Notes: a model not told the origin generated them from the letters alone. Shown: positions 1 to 9,231, counted from the first letter of the stretch. The stretch is 64,000 nucleotides of DNA from an uncultured Oscillospiraceae bacterium (GCA_900539165.1 UQAZ01000003.1:54616-118615), one strand, 5' to 3'. Translations and numbers: made by a program.

Positions 1-1
1 A

Positions 2-88
2 ATTACTCCAAAGAGTATCAGACTTCGTAAAACTATTTTGAGCAAGGAACTCAGACTCAAGGCAGAAAGCAGAGCGAGAAAAGGCTGA
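2..88 (+). CDS. lepA: LepA (elongation factor 4), C-terminal end only
   Basis: The frame opening at the window edge reads through a 28-residue tail beginning ITPKSIRLRKTIL and stops at TGA 86-88. The ITPxSIRLRK block is the conserved C-terminal signature of the LepA/EF4 ribosomal back-translocase GTPase. The basic tail (KAESRARKG) fits the family. Only the last codons are present; the GTPase domains lie outside the window. The gene abuts hemW two bases later, and lepA-hemW is a common pairing in Firmicutes. Confidence 0.85.
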   Translation: MTPKSIRLRKTILSKELRLKAESRARKG

Positions 89-90
89 TT

Positions 91-1128
91 ATGCAAAACG
101 AAAAATCGGGACTTTATATACATATCCCATTTTGCAAAAATAAATGCCCGTACTGCGATTTTTACAGCGTTAAATACTGTGAGAGTGCGGGCAGAGAATA
201 TGTTACTCGCTTAGAGGAAATTATTAAACAGTATCAAGGCTCCTTTGATACTGTTTATTTCGGTGGGGGAACTCCGAGCATTTTGCCTGCCGAATTAATT
301 GGCGAAATTCTTTGTTGCGTGAGGGCGCAGTTCGATATTTCGGATAATGCGGAAATTACTGTTGAATGTAATCCGAGTAAGGATTTGTCCGAGGATTTCA
401 AAAAATATGCGGATTACGGCATTAACCGTGTGAGCCTCGGTATGCAGAGCGCCGTTGATAAAGAACGCTTTGCACTCGGCAGGGCGGCGGGCAGAAAAGA
501 GGTCGAGCGCACAATTTCCTATGCACGAAACGCAGGGATAAACAATATCAGCCTTGATTTAATGCTCGGCACACCAAAGCAGACGATTGACTCTCTCGAT
601 TGCTCGTTTGATTTTATCGAGAGTATGGGCGTTCCTCATGTTTCGGCATATATGTTGAAAGTTGAGGAAGGTACAAAATTTTATGAAATGCGTGACAGGC
701 TTGATTTGCCGAACGAGGATACAGTAGCGCAGATGTATCTTAAAACGGTGGACAGAATGAATACGGCAGGCTTGAAGCAATATGAAATAAGCAATTTTGC
801 AAGGCGAGGCTTTGAAAGCAGACATAATACAAAATATTGGACATTGACCCCGTATCTCGGACTGGGAAAGTCGGCTCACAGTTTTTGGCATGGCGAAAGG
901 TTTTACTGTGACAACGAGTGGAATATAATTTCCGACGGCACAGGCGGAGATGACGAGGAAAAAATTATGCTCGGACTTCGACTTACGCAAGGCATAGATA
1001 AAGGTCTGATAAAAAAGGACATCTCGGCTCTTATAAAAGCGGGGTTGATGACACAGCAGGGAGACAGACTTGCACTTACTCCCGAGGGAATGCTTGTGTC
1101 GAATACAATAATTTTATCTTTGATTTGA
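91..1128 (+). CDS. hemW: HemW-type radical SAM heme chaperone
   Basis: The 345-residue protein has the radical SAM cluster motif CxxxCxxC at C15, C19 and C22, followed by DFYS. This is the HemW version; true coproporphyrinogen dehydrogenase HemN carries an extra Cys (CxxxCxxCxC). GGGTP (58-62) is the SAM-binding glycine motif, and the C-terminal part resembles the HemN_C substrate domain. HemW proteins bind heme and insert it into respiratory enzymes and are often mislabelled oxygen-independent CPO. At 345 residues it is a little shorter than usual (about 380). The ATG follows lepA by two bases, with a weak AAAGG ribosome site inside the lepA end, suggesting coupling. Confidence 0.88.
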   Translation: MQNEKSGLYIHIPFCKNKCPYCDFYSVKYCESAGREYVTRLEEIIKQYQGSFDTVYFGGGTPSILPAELIGEILCCVRAQFDISDNAEITVECNPSKDLSEDFKKYADYGINRVSLGMQSAVDKERFALGRAAGRKEVERTISYARNAGINNISLDLMLGTPKQTIDSLDCSFDFIESMGVPHVSAYMLKVEEGTKFYEMRDRLDLPNEDTVAQMYLKTVDRMNTAGLKQYEISNFARRGFESRHNTKYWTLTPYLGLGKSAHSFWHGERFYCDNEWNIISDGTGGDDEEKIMLGLRLTQGIDKGLIKKDISALIKAGLMTQQGDRLALTPEGMLVSNTIILSLI

Positions 1129-1339
1129 CAATATTGACAAAAATGAACACAAGTTTTTGGATAAATTGAATAGTGATTGATAAAACTGTCACAATTTCAA
1201 CATAACTATACATTCTTTTTGTATAATCTGTAAAATTTGTATTTTTTTCTTGATTATTTGAGCTGAAAAGTATAAAATAATAGTGCAAAAATAAAAAGCA
1301 ATATGCAATTTATTAAATTATTTTCGGAGGTAATTTCCA

Positions 1340-2374
1340 ATGGTAAAAGTTGCTATTAACGGTTTTGGCCGTATCGGTCGTCTTGCTTTCCGCCAGATGT
1401 TCGGTGCAGAAGGTTATGAAGTAGTTGCAATCAACGATCTTACAAGTGCAAAGATGCTTGCTCATCTTCTCAAGTATGACTCATCACAGGGTAACTATGT
1501 TGCTCAGGGTCACACTGTTGATTTCCACGAGGGTGAAGGCGAGGATAACTATATCGTAGTTGACGGTAAGAAAATCGTTATCTACAAAATGCCTAACGCT
1601 GCCGATCTTCCTTGGGGCGAACTTGGCGTAGACGTAGTTCTCGAGTGCACAGGTTTCTATACTTCAAAGGAGAAGGCTTCTGCTCATATTCAGGCAGGCG
1701 CTCGTAAGGTTGTTATTTCTGCTCCTGCAGGAAACGATCTTCCTACCATCGTATATAATGTAAACCACGATACACTTACAGCAGACGATACAGTTATTTC
1801 TGCTGCTTCATGCACAACTAACTGCCTTGCTCCTATGGCAAAGGCTCTTAACGATTTCGCTCCTATCCAGAGTGGTATCATGTGCACAATTCACGCTTAC
1901 ACAGGCGATCAGATGATTCTTGACGGTCCTCAGAGAAAGGGTGATCTTCGTCGCGCTCGTGCAGGTGCTGTTAATATCGTTCCTAACTCAACAGGTGCTG
2001 CTAAGGCTATCGGTCTTGTAATCCCTGAACTCAACGGCAAACTTATCGGTTCTGCACAGAGAGTTCCTACCCCGACAGGTTCAACAACTATCCTTACTGC
2101 TGTTATTAAGACAGATAAGGAAGTTACAGTTGACGCTATCAACGCAGCTATGAAGGCTGAGGAAACAGAGTCCTTCGGTTATAACGAGGATCTCATCGTT
2201 TCTTCCGATATCGTTGGTATGAGATACGGTTCACTCTTCGATTCAACTCAGACAATGGTTCTCAAGGTTGCTGACGATACTTATGAGGTTCAGGTTGTTT
2301 CTTGGTATGATAACGAGAACTCTTATACTTCTCAGATGGTTAGAACAATCAAGTACTTCTCAGAGCTTGGCTAA
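1340..2374 (+). CDS. gap: Glyceraldehyde-3-phosphate dehydrogenase, type I
   Basis: Glycolytic enzyme oxidising glyceraldehyde 3-phosphate to 1,3-bisphosphoglycerate with NAD+ and phosphate. The 344-residue chain has the N-terminal Rossmann motif (INGFGRIGR, 6-14), an acidic residue D33 after beta-2 favouring NAD+, the active-site block SCTTNC with nucleophile C158, and the catalytic His in the HAYTGDQ stretch. Full family length. The ribosome site CGGAGG lies 9-10 bases before the ATG. Codons are strongly biased, as expected for a very highly expressed gene. It has its own long upstream region (1129-1339) and a terminator after it, so it is probably monocistronic. Confidence 0.97.
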   Translation: MVKVAINGFGRIGRLAFRQMFGAEGYEVVAINDLTSAKMLAHLLKYDSSQGNYVAQGHTVDFHEGEGEDNYIVVDGKKIVIYKMPNAADLPWGELGVDVVLECTGFYTSKEKASAHIQAGARKVVISAPAGNDLPTIVYNVNHDTLTADDTVISAASCTTNCLAPMAKALNDFAPIQSGIMCTIHAYTGDQMILDGPQRKGDLRRARAGAVNIVPNSTGAAKAIGLVIPELNGKLIGSAQRVPTPTGSTTILTAVIKTDKEVTVDAINAAMKAEETESFGYNEDLIVSSDIVGMRYGSLFDSTQTMVLKVADDTYEVQVVSWYDNENSYTSQMVRTIKYFSELG

Positions 2375-2462
2375 TCACTAATTAAAAAATTTTGGGGCAA
2401 TGGGGCATATTGCATAAGGATTAATTGATTTAATACTTTCGAGCTTTGCCCATTGCGCTATA

Positions 2463-2500
2463 AAAAATACACCAATACGCAAGTGTTGGTGTATTTTTGT
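2463..2500. terminator. Bidirectional intrinsic terminator between gap and purF
   Basis: A perfect-looking stem (AAAAATACACCAATAC / GTGTTGGTGTATTTTT with a small gcaa loop) has A-runs on one side and T-runs on the other. It therefore serves the converging gap (+) and purF (-) transcripts. Confidence 0.85.
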
Positions 2501-2555
2501 TTTAGTATTTGTTTTTATGAACTATGCTTTATATTGTAACGCTTTTGCGATTCTT

Positions 2556-4007
2556 CTAATCAAGCACTTGATAGTAGCTTGATTTTTTATTTATTTTCTC
2601 CTCGAATTTGTCCTTTGGCTGTTCCTTTGGAACTTCGATTGGATAGTTGCCCGTAAAGCAGCCGTCACAGCAACCCTCGCCGGATTTTTCTGTCAGCATA
2701 TGCGTTGCGTTTATTGATAAATATGCAAGACTGTCAACACCGATTTCTTTTGCTATTTCTTCGACGGTGTTGTATCGGCAAGCTATGAGGTTTTCCTCGC
2801 TGTCTACATCCGTTCCGAAATAGCACGGGTGCCTGAACGGCGGAGACGACACTCGCATATGCACCTCTTTTGCGCCCGCTTCCCTGAGTAGTTTTACTAT
2901 TCTTGCACAGGTTGTACCTCGAACAATCGAGTCGTCTATCATAATAACTCGCTTGCCTTTTATGTTTTCCTTGATAACATTCAGCTTGATTTTAACGGCA
3001 TCCTCACGCTGAGCTTGATTTGGCTGAATGAAACTTCTGCCGATATACCTGTTTTTGATAAAGCCTATGCCGTAAGGTATTCCGCTTTCGTTTGCATAGC
3101 CGAGAGCAGCCTCAAGTCCGCTGTCGGGTACACCGATTACAATATCGGCATCAACAGGGCTTTCCTTTGCAAGAAATTTGCCTGCCCTCATTCGTGCGTG
3201 CTCAACCGAAGCGCCGTCAATAACGCTGTCCGGTCTTGCAAAATATATGTATTCAAATACGCAAATCGTGCCTTTTTTCTTGCAGTGAGTTTTGTCCGAG
3301 TGAATGCCGTTTGAATCGACGGTTATTATTTCGCCCGGCATTACATCACGAATGAATTTTGCGCCGACGGAGTCGAGCGCACAACTTTCGCTGCTTATAC
3401 AAATCGCACCGTCCTCGGTTTGACCGAAACAAAGCGGTCTGAAACCGTTTGGGTCACGAAAGGCAATCAGCTTTGTTGCAGTCATTACAACACAGGAGTA
3501 AGCACCCTTTAGTTTGGGCATAGCTTTCTTTATGGCTTCCTCCGTGCTTTTGCCGGTAAGTCGATTTGAAACGATTTCGTAAGCCATTGATTCTGTATCG
3601 CTTGTGCCGTGAAATATTCCGCCGTTTAGCTCAAAGCTTTTGCGAATATCCATAGCGTTTACAAGGTTTCCGTTGTGCGCCAGTGCAAGGTTGCCCTTTA
3701 TGTGACGGATAACAAGAGGCTGAACATTGTTGATGTTCTTTCCGCCTGTTGTTGAATAACGAACATGACCGATAGCCATATTTCCCATACCTAAATGCTC
3801 AAGCTTTTCTCTTGTAAACACATCCGGCACAAGTCCGTTGCCCTTGTGATGAGCAAACACACCGTCGTCGTTGACTGCTATGCCGCAGCTTTCCTGACCC
3901 CTGTGCTGAAGCGCATAAAGTGCCGAGTAAACCGTTTGTGCAACATAAGCGGTTTTTGTCTCGTATATACCGAAAACACCGCATTCCTCGTGTAGATTAT
4001 TAAACAT
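2556..4007 (-). CDS. purF: Amidophosphoribosyltransferase (glutamine PRPP amidotransferase)
   Basis: First committed step of purine synthesis: PRPP plus glutamine gives phosphoribosylamine. The start is set at ATG 4005-4007 because AGAGGTG sits 6 bases upstream; this gives 483 residues and a short propeptide ending before catalytic C9 (HEECGVFG), the N-terminal nucleophile exposed by processing. The PRPP-binding motif VIMIDDSIVRGTT is in the phosphoribosyltransferase half. Cys residues in ICVFEYIYF, RHPCYF and CCDGC match the Fe-S cluster ligands of the Bacillus-type enzyme, implying oxygen sensitivity. It is the last gene of the glutamate synthase gene row (45-base gap), linking glutamine supply to purine synthesis. 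The other purine genes are at 48-52 kb. Confidence 0.96.
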   Translation of the reverse strand: MFNNLHEECGVFGIYETKTAYVAQTVYSALYALQHRGQESCGIAVNDDGVFAHHKGNGLVPDVFTREKLEHLGMGNMAIGHVRYSTTGGKNINNVQPLVIRHIKGNLALAHNGNLVNAMDIRKSFELNGGIFHGTSDTESMAYEIVSNRLTGKSTEEAIKKAMPKLKGAYSCVVMTATKLIAFRDPNGFRPLCFGQTEDGAICISSESCALDSVGAKFIRDVMPGEIITVDSNGIHSDKTHCKKKGTICVFEYIYFARPDSVIDGASVEHARMRAGKFLAKESPVDADIVIGVPDSGLEAALGYANESGIPYGIGFIKNRYIGRSFIQPNQAQREDAVKIKLNVIKENIKGKRVIMIDDSIVRGTTCARIVKLLREAGAKEVHMRVSSPPFRHPCYFGTDVDSEENLIACRYNTVEEIAKEIGVDSLAYLSINATHMLTEKSGEGCCDGCFTGNYPIEVPKEQPKDKFEEKINKKSSYYQVLD

Positions 4008-4052
4008 TAAAAACACCTCTGAAAATACTAAGTCAAATATGCCGAACTCGAT

Positions 4053-4784
4053 TTAATTCGGTGTATACAGGTTTGCGTACGGTCTTGAAGTCGCCGGCAC
4101 AAGTTTTTTGAACGGCTTTGCCATAATTTCGTCAAAATCCGCACCAAAGTATTTGCAGTATTTTTTTATGTAGGCTTTCAGCTCTTTTTCATCCTCGGCG
4201 TTTAATGCCTCGACCTTGATGTTTTCGCTCAAATTTTCTTTTGGGAATGTGCCTCTGACAATAATTTTTCCGCCGTGCATACCGCTTGCGCAATGCGTGC
4301 CGAACAGCTTTTCTCCGTGCTTGATGTTCAGCCCTAAAAGTACTATCGTTCCTCCTGCCATATATTCGCCGAGAAACGAGCCTGCGTTTTGACCTATAAC
4401 AAGAACGGGACGCATTTCTCTAAATTCTTTCATATGAATACCGCCACGGCACGCAACATTGTCGCGAATGTAAATTTGACCGTCACGCATACCGTAACCC
4501 ATAGCGTCTCCGCTGTGACCATGAACGACAATTTCGCCTCCGTTCATTGTGTTGCCGACAGCGTCCTGACAGCTTCCGTATACAATCACTCTTCCGCCGT
4601 TGAGATAGCAAGCCATATCGTTGCCGGGAGTGCCGTATATTTCAATGGTCTTTCCCTCGTCTAAAGCACAACCGATGTATCGCTGACCGTTTACATCCTT
4701 TACGGTACATTTGCTGTGACACGAAAGTGCCGCCTTGATTTCATCATTTATTTCCTCGTATCTTCTGAGTCCTGCTTCTATCAT
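4053..4784 (-). CDS. Glutamate synthase, GXGXG-domain subunit (GltB domain 3)
   Basis: The 243-residue protein corresponds to the C-terminal beta-helix domain of the large glutamate synthase subunit. Repeated glycine-rich turns are visible (YLNGGRVIVYG, TMNGGEIVVHG, YGMRDGQIYI, YMAGGTIVLLG, MHGGKIIVRG), which is the GXGXG fold. In GltB this domain has a structural role and lines the ammonia tunnel assembly; here it is a free polypeptide. GGAGGTG sits 5-6 bases before the ATG, and the upstream subunit gene ends 11 bases before. It is part of a three-gene split GOGAT. GXGXG proteins also occur in tungsten formylmethanofuran dehydrogenase, but the neighbours decide the call. Confidence 0.9.
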   Translation of the reverse strand: MIEAGLRRYEEINDEIKAALSCHSKCTVKDVNGQRYIGCALDEGKTIEIYGTPGNDMACYLNGGRVIVYGSCQDAVGNTMNGGEIVVHGHSGDAMGYGMRDGQIYIRDNVACRGGIHMKEFREMRPVLVIGQNAGSFLGEYMAGGTIVLLGLNIKHGEKLFGTHCASGMHGGKIIVRGTFPKENLSENIKVEALNAEDEKELKAYIKKYCKYFGADFDEIMAKPFKKLVPATSRPYANLYTPN

Positions 4785-4795
4785 CTCAACACCTC

Positions 4796-6298
4796 CTATT
4801 CGCCTGCGTGCTTGATTCCGAGGATTTCAAGCTCTTTTTCAGACAGTCCTATGCCACGAAGCATAAGCCTGTTTCCGCGTAATGAGTCAACCGAGTTGAT
4901 ACCCATACCGCCCATAATTTCTTTGATTTCGTGATTCCAAGCGGTGATTAGATTTTCTACTCTTTTGTGTGCCTGCTCTGGGTTGAGCCTTTTTGTAAGC
5001 TCCGGTCTTTGGGTTGCAATGCCCCAATTACATTTGCCCGTGTTGCAGGTCTGACACATATGACAACCCATTGCAATAAGCACAGCAGAAGCAACATAAC
5101 AAGCGTCTGCACCTAACGCAATGGCTTTGACAATATCGCTTGAGCATCTGAATGAACCGCTTGCAACAAGCGAAACGGTTGAGCGTATTCCCTCATCTCT
5201 TAACCTTTGGTCGGCTGAGGCAAGCGCAAGCTCAATCGGAATACCGACATTGTCACGGATTCGTGTGGGAGCAGCACCTGTGCCTCCTCTGAAGCCGTCG
5301 ATTACGATAATATCCGCACCTGCTCTTGCACAACCCGAAGCAATGGCAGCAACATTGTGTACTGCTGCGATTTTTACGGCAACAGGCTTTTGGTTATCAG
5401 TAGCTTGCTTCAAGCTCCAAATCAGCTGTCGCAAATCCTCAATGGAATAAATATCGTGGTGTGGGGCAGGGGAAATCGCATCACTGCCCTCGGGAATCAT
5501 ACGGGCATTTGAAACCTCGACATTTACCTTTTCACCCGGCAAATGACCGCCGATACCCGGTTTTGCACCTTGACCGATTTTGATTTCTATAAATTTGCAA
5601 TTATTCAAATAATCCTTATGCACTCCGAATCTTCCCGATGCAACCTGAACAACCGTCCAATCACAAAAGCTTTTTAGGTCGGGATGCAAACCGCCCTCGC
5701 CTGTGTTAAAGAGCGTTCCGAGATTTTGTGCAGCTATGGCAAGCGATTTTTGAGCGTTGAGCGATATTGAGCCAAAGCTCATTGCCGAAAACATAATAGG
5801 TGTTTCAATCATTACCTGCGGAGGCATTTTAGTTATTGATTTGCCTTTTTTCTCTACTTCTATTTTGTTGGGCTTGCGACCTAAAATCGTTCTGATTTCC
5901 ATAGGCTCACGCAACGGGTCGATGGATGGGTTGGTAACCTGAGAAGCGTTGAGCAAAATTTTGTCCCAATAAATCGGATAAGGCTTTGGATTGCCCATAG
6001 CGGACAGCAGGGTAGAACCTGTGTTCGCCTGCCTTACAATTTCCTGCTGATATTGAGGCGTCCAGTTTGCATTGTCACGGTAATCGCAAACATATTTTTC
6101 TATTCTCAATGCGCTGCTTGGACACATATCAACGCATCTGTGACAGGCAACACAGTTGTTTGAATTTGACAGAACCGTTTTGCCGTCATCTGCTAAAAAG
6201 TGGCATTCGTTTATACATTGAGTGACACAGCCGCCGCAATTTGTGCATAAATTCTTGTCACGGATTAAGGTAAATCTTCTTGGGATATATCCAATCAT
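4796..6298 (-). CDS. Glutamate synthase, ferredoxin-FMN central subunit
   Basis: The 500-residue protein starts with a two-cluster ferredoxin domain (Cys 18, 21, 24, 28 and 49, 52, 55, 59). The glutamate synthase FMN barrel follows (PIMFSAMSFGSISLNAQKSL, the GGTGAAP loop, and VNVEVSNARM). The 3Fe-4S ligand motif C-x5-C-x4-C is present in GCHMCQTCNTGKC. This subunit makes glutamate from 2-oxoglutarate and channelled ammonia, using electrons that probably enter through the N-terminal clusters. The organisation is the archaeal/Thermotoga-like split type. No GltD NAD(P)H subunit is present nearby, so the donor is unknown (ferredoxin is plausible). Its ATG overlaps the stop of the upstream gene (TAATG). 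Confidence 0.93.
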   Translation of the reverse strand: MIGYIPRRFTLIRDKNLCTNCGGCVTQCINECHFLADDGKTVLSNSNNCVACHRCVDMCPSSALRIEKYVCDYRDNANWTPQYQQEIVRQANTGSTLLSAMGNPKPYPIYWDKILLNASQVTNPSIDPLREPMEIRTILGRKPNKIEVEKKGKSITKMPPQVMIETPIMFSAMSFGSISLNAQKSLAIAAQNLGTLFNTGEGGLHPDLKSFCDWTVVQVASGRFGVHKDYLNNCKFIEIKIGQGAKPGIGGHLPGEKVNVEVSNARMIPEGSDAISPAPHHDIYSIEDLRQLIWSLKQATDNQKPVAVKIAAVHNVAAIASGCARAGADIIVIDGFRGGTGAAPTRIRDNVGIPIELALASADQRLRDEGIRSTVSLVASGSFRCSSDIVKAIALGADACYVASAVLIAMGCHMCQTCNTGKCNWGIATQRPELTKRLNPEQAHKRVENLITAWNHEIKEIMGGMGINSVDSLRGNRLMLRGIGLSEKELEILGIKHAGE

Positions 6299-7401
6299 TA
6301 TTCGTCATCCTCCTTTTCGTCAATTTCAAGAGGGATGAAAACAGGCTCTGCGCCCGAAACAGACCATACCTTGTCAGGCTCAGGGCAAATAATCCTGATA
6401 GCCGACTCCTCACTTGCGAAATAAGCTCTGTCGCCCTTTGTTGCGGCGGTCAGAGAACGAAGCTTCAGCCTGTCGTTTATTGCAAGCAAGCCTTTGTTTG
6501 AGCCGAGAATAACAGAAAACGGACCGTTTACCAAAGCTCCGCTGTAAATGGCACGAAGATTTGTGAAATATTCTTTTTTGTCCTTATCCATTCTGTCGAT
6601 TTCGCTCCATTCGGGTGCTGTTAAAACATCTGCGGCAACCTCGATGGGTAAGTTGTGATGACGCAACAGGTGGTCAAATAAATATGTGATAACCTCCGTG
6701 TCCGTTTGCATTGTGCATATGTAGCCGAATTGCTCGATGTATCTTCTGTTTGCATCATATGACGATATTTCACCGTTGTGAACTATTGACCAATCAAGAA
6801 TGTTGAACGGATGTGAGCCGCCCCACCAGCCGGGAGTGTTCGTCGGAAATCTGCCGTGCGCTGTCCAAATGTAAGCGTCATATTGCTCCAGCATATAAAA
6901 TTTGCCGACATCCTCAGGATAGCCGACAGCCTTAAAACAGCCCATATTCTTTCCGCTTGAAAAGATATATGCGCCTTTGATTGAGTTGTTTACATTTGTT
7001 ACGCATTGAGCAACATATTCAAGCTCGTCGAGACGGGCATTGTTCATTCTTACTCTGTTTGCTCTGCCGAAATATCGCCAAATGTCAGGTCCGTTTTCTA
7101 TGCTCTCTACCTTTCGTGTAGGGATTCTTTCCGCAACATCTATATTGAAGTGCCTAAATAAAAAATCCTCGCATTGCTTTTTAGCTTCTGCGTTGTCATA
7201 AAATACATGAATGGCATATTCGTTCTTATGCTCCGGGTAAATTCCGTATGCGGCAAAACCGCCTCCGAGTCCGTTTGACCTGTCGTGCATAAGTGCAATG
7301 GATTTAATGATTTCAGAGCCGTTTATTTTATTGCCCTTTCTGTCAATAATCGCCGCAATCGCACACCCACTCGGAATTCTAACTTGTCCTTCCTTTAACA
7401 T
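6298..7401 (-). CDS. Glutamate synthase, class II glutamine amidotransferase subunit
   Basis: The start is set at ATG 7399-7401, preceded by CGGAGG, giving 367 residues. It is an Ntn-type glutaminase: a 12-residue propeptide would be cleaved before C13 (PSGCAIAAI). Typical GltB domain 1 motifs follow: HGRFPTNT, WSIVHNGEISS, and MQTDTEVITYLFD. It hydrolyses glutamine and passes ammonia to the FMN subunit encoded by the overlapping downstream gene. As a free-standing GATase, it might also serve another synthase, but the TAATG overlap with the central subunit argues for stoichiometric GOGAT assembly. Confidence 0.92.
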   Translation of the reverse strand: MLKEGQVRIPSGCAIAAIIDRKGNKINGSEIIKSIALMHDRSNGLGGGFAAYGIYPEHKNEYAIHVFYDNAEAKKQCEDFLFRHFNIDVAERIPTRKVESIENGPDIWRYFGRANRVRMNNARLDELEYVAQCVTNVNNSIKGAYIFSSGKNMGCFKAVGYPEDVGKFYMLEQYDAYIWTAHGRFPTNTPGWWGGSHPFNILDWSIVHNGEISSYDANRRYIEQFGYICTMQTDTEVITYLFDHLLRHHNLPIEVAADVLTAPEWSEIDRMDKDKKEYFTNLRAIYSGALVNGPFSVILGSNKGLLAINDRLKLRSLTAATKGDRAYFASEESAIRIICPEPDKVWSVSGAEPVFIPLEIDEKEDDE

Positions 7402-7424
7402 AGATAACCTCCGATAGTTTATAT

Positions 7425-7462
7425 ACGGCAATCGGGCAAGCTTTCGCTCGCCCTGTTACCGT
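7425..7462 (-). other. Long intercistronic hairpin between amt-PII and GOGAT genes
   Basis: The two arms (about 17 bases each, GAAA tetraloop, core GGGCGAGC/GCTTGCCC) pair with two wobbles and two mismatches. No T-run follows, so it is not a classical terminator. It may be an RNA processing or stability element separating transporter and synthase expression. Confidence 0.55.
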
Positions 7463-7470
7463 GTAATTTT

Positions 7471-9183
7471 TTATTCACCGTCAATGTCCTGAAGTGCATC
7501 GTAGCCGTGTTCGCCGGTACGAACCTTCATAACATCCTCTACATCGTAGACGAAGATTTTTCCGTCACCGATGTTTCCGGTGTAAAGTACCTTTCTTGCT
7601 GTTTCCACAACAGTTTTAACAGGAACTGCCGAAACAACCATTTCCAGCTTCATTTTTGGATGTAGGCTCATTTCTTCAATTTCTACACCACGGTACTTTT
7701 TGATGTGTCCCTTTTGGACACCGCAACCCATAACATTTGTGGCTGTCATACCTGTAACGCCGATGCTGTTCATAGCTTCCTTTAATTCTTCAAATTTTGA
7801 AGGGTTGAAAATCATAACAACCTTTGAAAGCACTGCATCGGTCTTTGTTGTAAAGGTTTCGACAGGGATAGCTTTTTCAACCGATTGTGCAGGCACAGCC
7901 GAATTGATAAGCACGCTTGTCGGAACAAAATCAGCATACGCTGACGGTAAATTATGCTCTGTTGAATCAAGACCCTTGATTTCTTCTTCTGCCGTAACAC
8001 GAAGGCCGTTTGTCTTTTTGATAAGAGTAAATACAATAATCATTGTAACTACAGCCCAAGCGGCAACTGATACAAAGCCGATAAGCTGTATTCCCAACTG
8101 CTTGAAACCGCCGCCGTAGAATAAACCTTTTCCTACGCCGTCATATCCTGTTGAAAATAAACCTACTGCAATAGTACCCCAAACGCCGTTTGCCAGATGA
8201 ACACCGATTGCGCCGACAGGGTCGTCTATGTGAAGCTTTTTGTCGAGTCCCTCAACAACTACTACAACAAGTATACCCGAAACAGCACCGATGATGATTG
8301 AACCCAAAGCGTCAACGCAGTCACATGGGGCGGTTATTGCAACCAAACCTGCAAGCGAAGCATTAAGCAACATTGAAACATCGGGTTTTCCGTCCTTGAG
8401 CCAAGTGAATATCATGGTTACGCAGGTGGCAGTCGCCGGTGCAAGTGTTGTTGTGAGAAAGATAGAGGCAAGCGTGTCAACATCCTTTGCGGCTGCACCG
8501 TTGAAGCCGTACCATCCAAACCAAAGAATGAATACACCTAATGCGCCCAAAGTCAATGAATGACCGGGGATAGCCTTTGCCTTTTTCTTTCCGGTTTTTT
8601 TATCAATGACATATTTTCCGATACGAGGGCCGAGAAAAATTGCTCCGACAAGTGCAGCAATACCGCCGACCATATGAATTGCGGTTGAGCCTGCGTAATC
8701 GTGAAATCCCATTTTTGCAAGCCAACCGTTTGAATTCCAAATCCAGCCCGCCTCAATCGGATATACAACTGCCGAAATAACAGCGGAATAAATACAGTAT
8801 GAACTAAATTTTGTTCGTTCTGCCATGGCACCCGAAACAATGGTTGCCGCCGTTGCACAGAACACAAGATTGAATACGAAATTTGACCAATCTGCACTTG
8901 ATGAAGCGTAATTTGTCAACAATTTAAGTGTAGGTAAACCAAAGAGTCCGGCTATATAATCTTCGCCAAACATTAAACCATAGCCGATGAGAATAAACAT
9001 CAAAGCACCGATGCAGAAATCCATAAGATTTTTCATTATAATATTTCCTGCATTTTTTGCTCTGGTAAATCCGCTTTCAACCATAGCAAATCCACATTGC
9101 ATAAAAAATACAAGGGCAGCACCGATTAAAAACCAGACTCCAAAAACACTATCCGAGATAGCAGTTAAAAATGAATCGTTCAT
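7471..9183 (-). CDS. amt: Ammonium transporter fused to a P-II signalling domain
   Basis: 570 residues from the ATG at 9183, which has GGGAG 8 bases upstream (an earlier ATG at 9198 overlaps that site). The first 400 or so residues are a complete Amt channel of about 11 membrane segments, with AMVESGFTRAKN near the N-terminus and the family signature around the AGSTAIHMVGG stretch. After a linker, the last 115 or so residues are a P-II/GlnK domain: GCGVQKGHIKKYRG leads into the T-loop, TGNIGDGKIFV and RTGEHGYDAL form the nucleotide/2-oxoglutarate loops. The T-loop reads RGVEIEEM where uridylylated P-II has a Tyr, so it is probably not uridylylated. In most bacteria GlnK is separate and blocks Amt; here the regulator is tethered. 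Confidence 0.93.
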   Translation of the reverse strand: MNDSFLTAISDSVFGVWFLIGAALVFFMQCGFAMVESGFTRAKNAGNIIMKNLMDFCIGALMFILIGYGLMFGEDYIAGLFGLPTLKLLTNYASSSADWSNFVFNLVFCATAATIVSGAMAERTKFSSYCIYSAVISAVVYPIEAGWIWNSNGWLAKMGFHDYAGSTAIHMVGGIAALVGAIFLGPRIGKYVIDKKTGKKKAKAIPGHSLTLGALGVFILWFGWYGFNGAAAKDVDTLASIFLTTTLAPATATCVTMIFTWLKDGKPDVSMLLNASLAGLVAITAPCDCVDALGSIIIGAVSGILVVVVVEGLDKKLHIDDPVGAIGVHLANGVWGTIAVGLFSTGYDGVGKGLFYGGGFKQLGIQLIGFVSVAAWAVVTMIIVFTLIKKTNGLRVTAEEEIKGLDSTEHNLPSAYADFVPTSVLINSAVPAQSVEKAIPVETFTTKTDAVLSKVVMIFNPSKFEELKEAMNSIGVTGMTATNVMGCGVQKGHIKKYRGVEIEEMSLHPKMKLEMVVSAVPVKTVVETARKVLYTGNIGDGKIFVYDVEDVMKVRTGEHGYDALQDIDGE

Positions 9184-9231
9184 ATTAAGTTCTCCCATAG
9201 TTTGTTATAGACATAGAATTGCTTTTGATTT

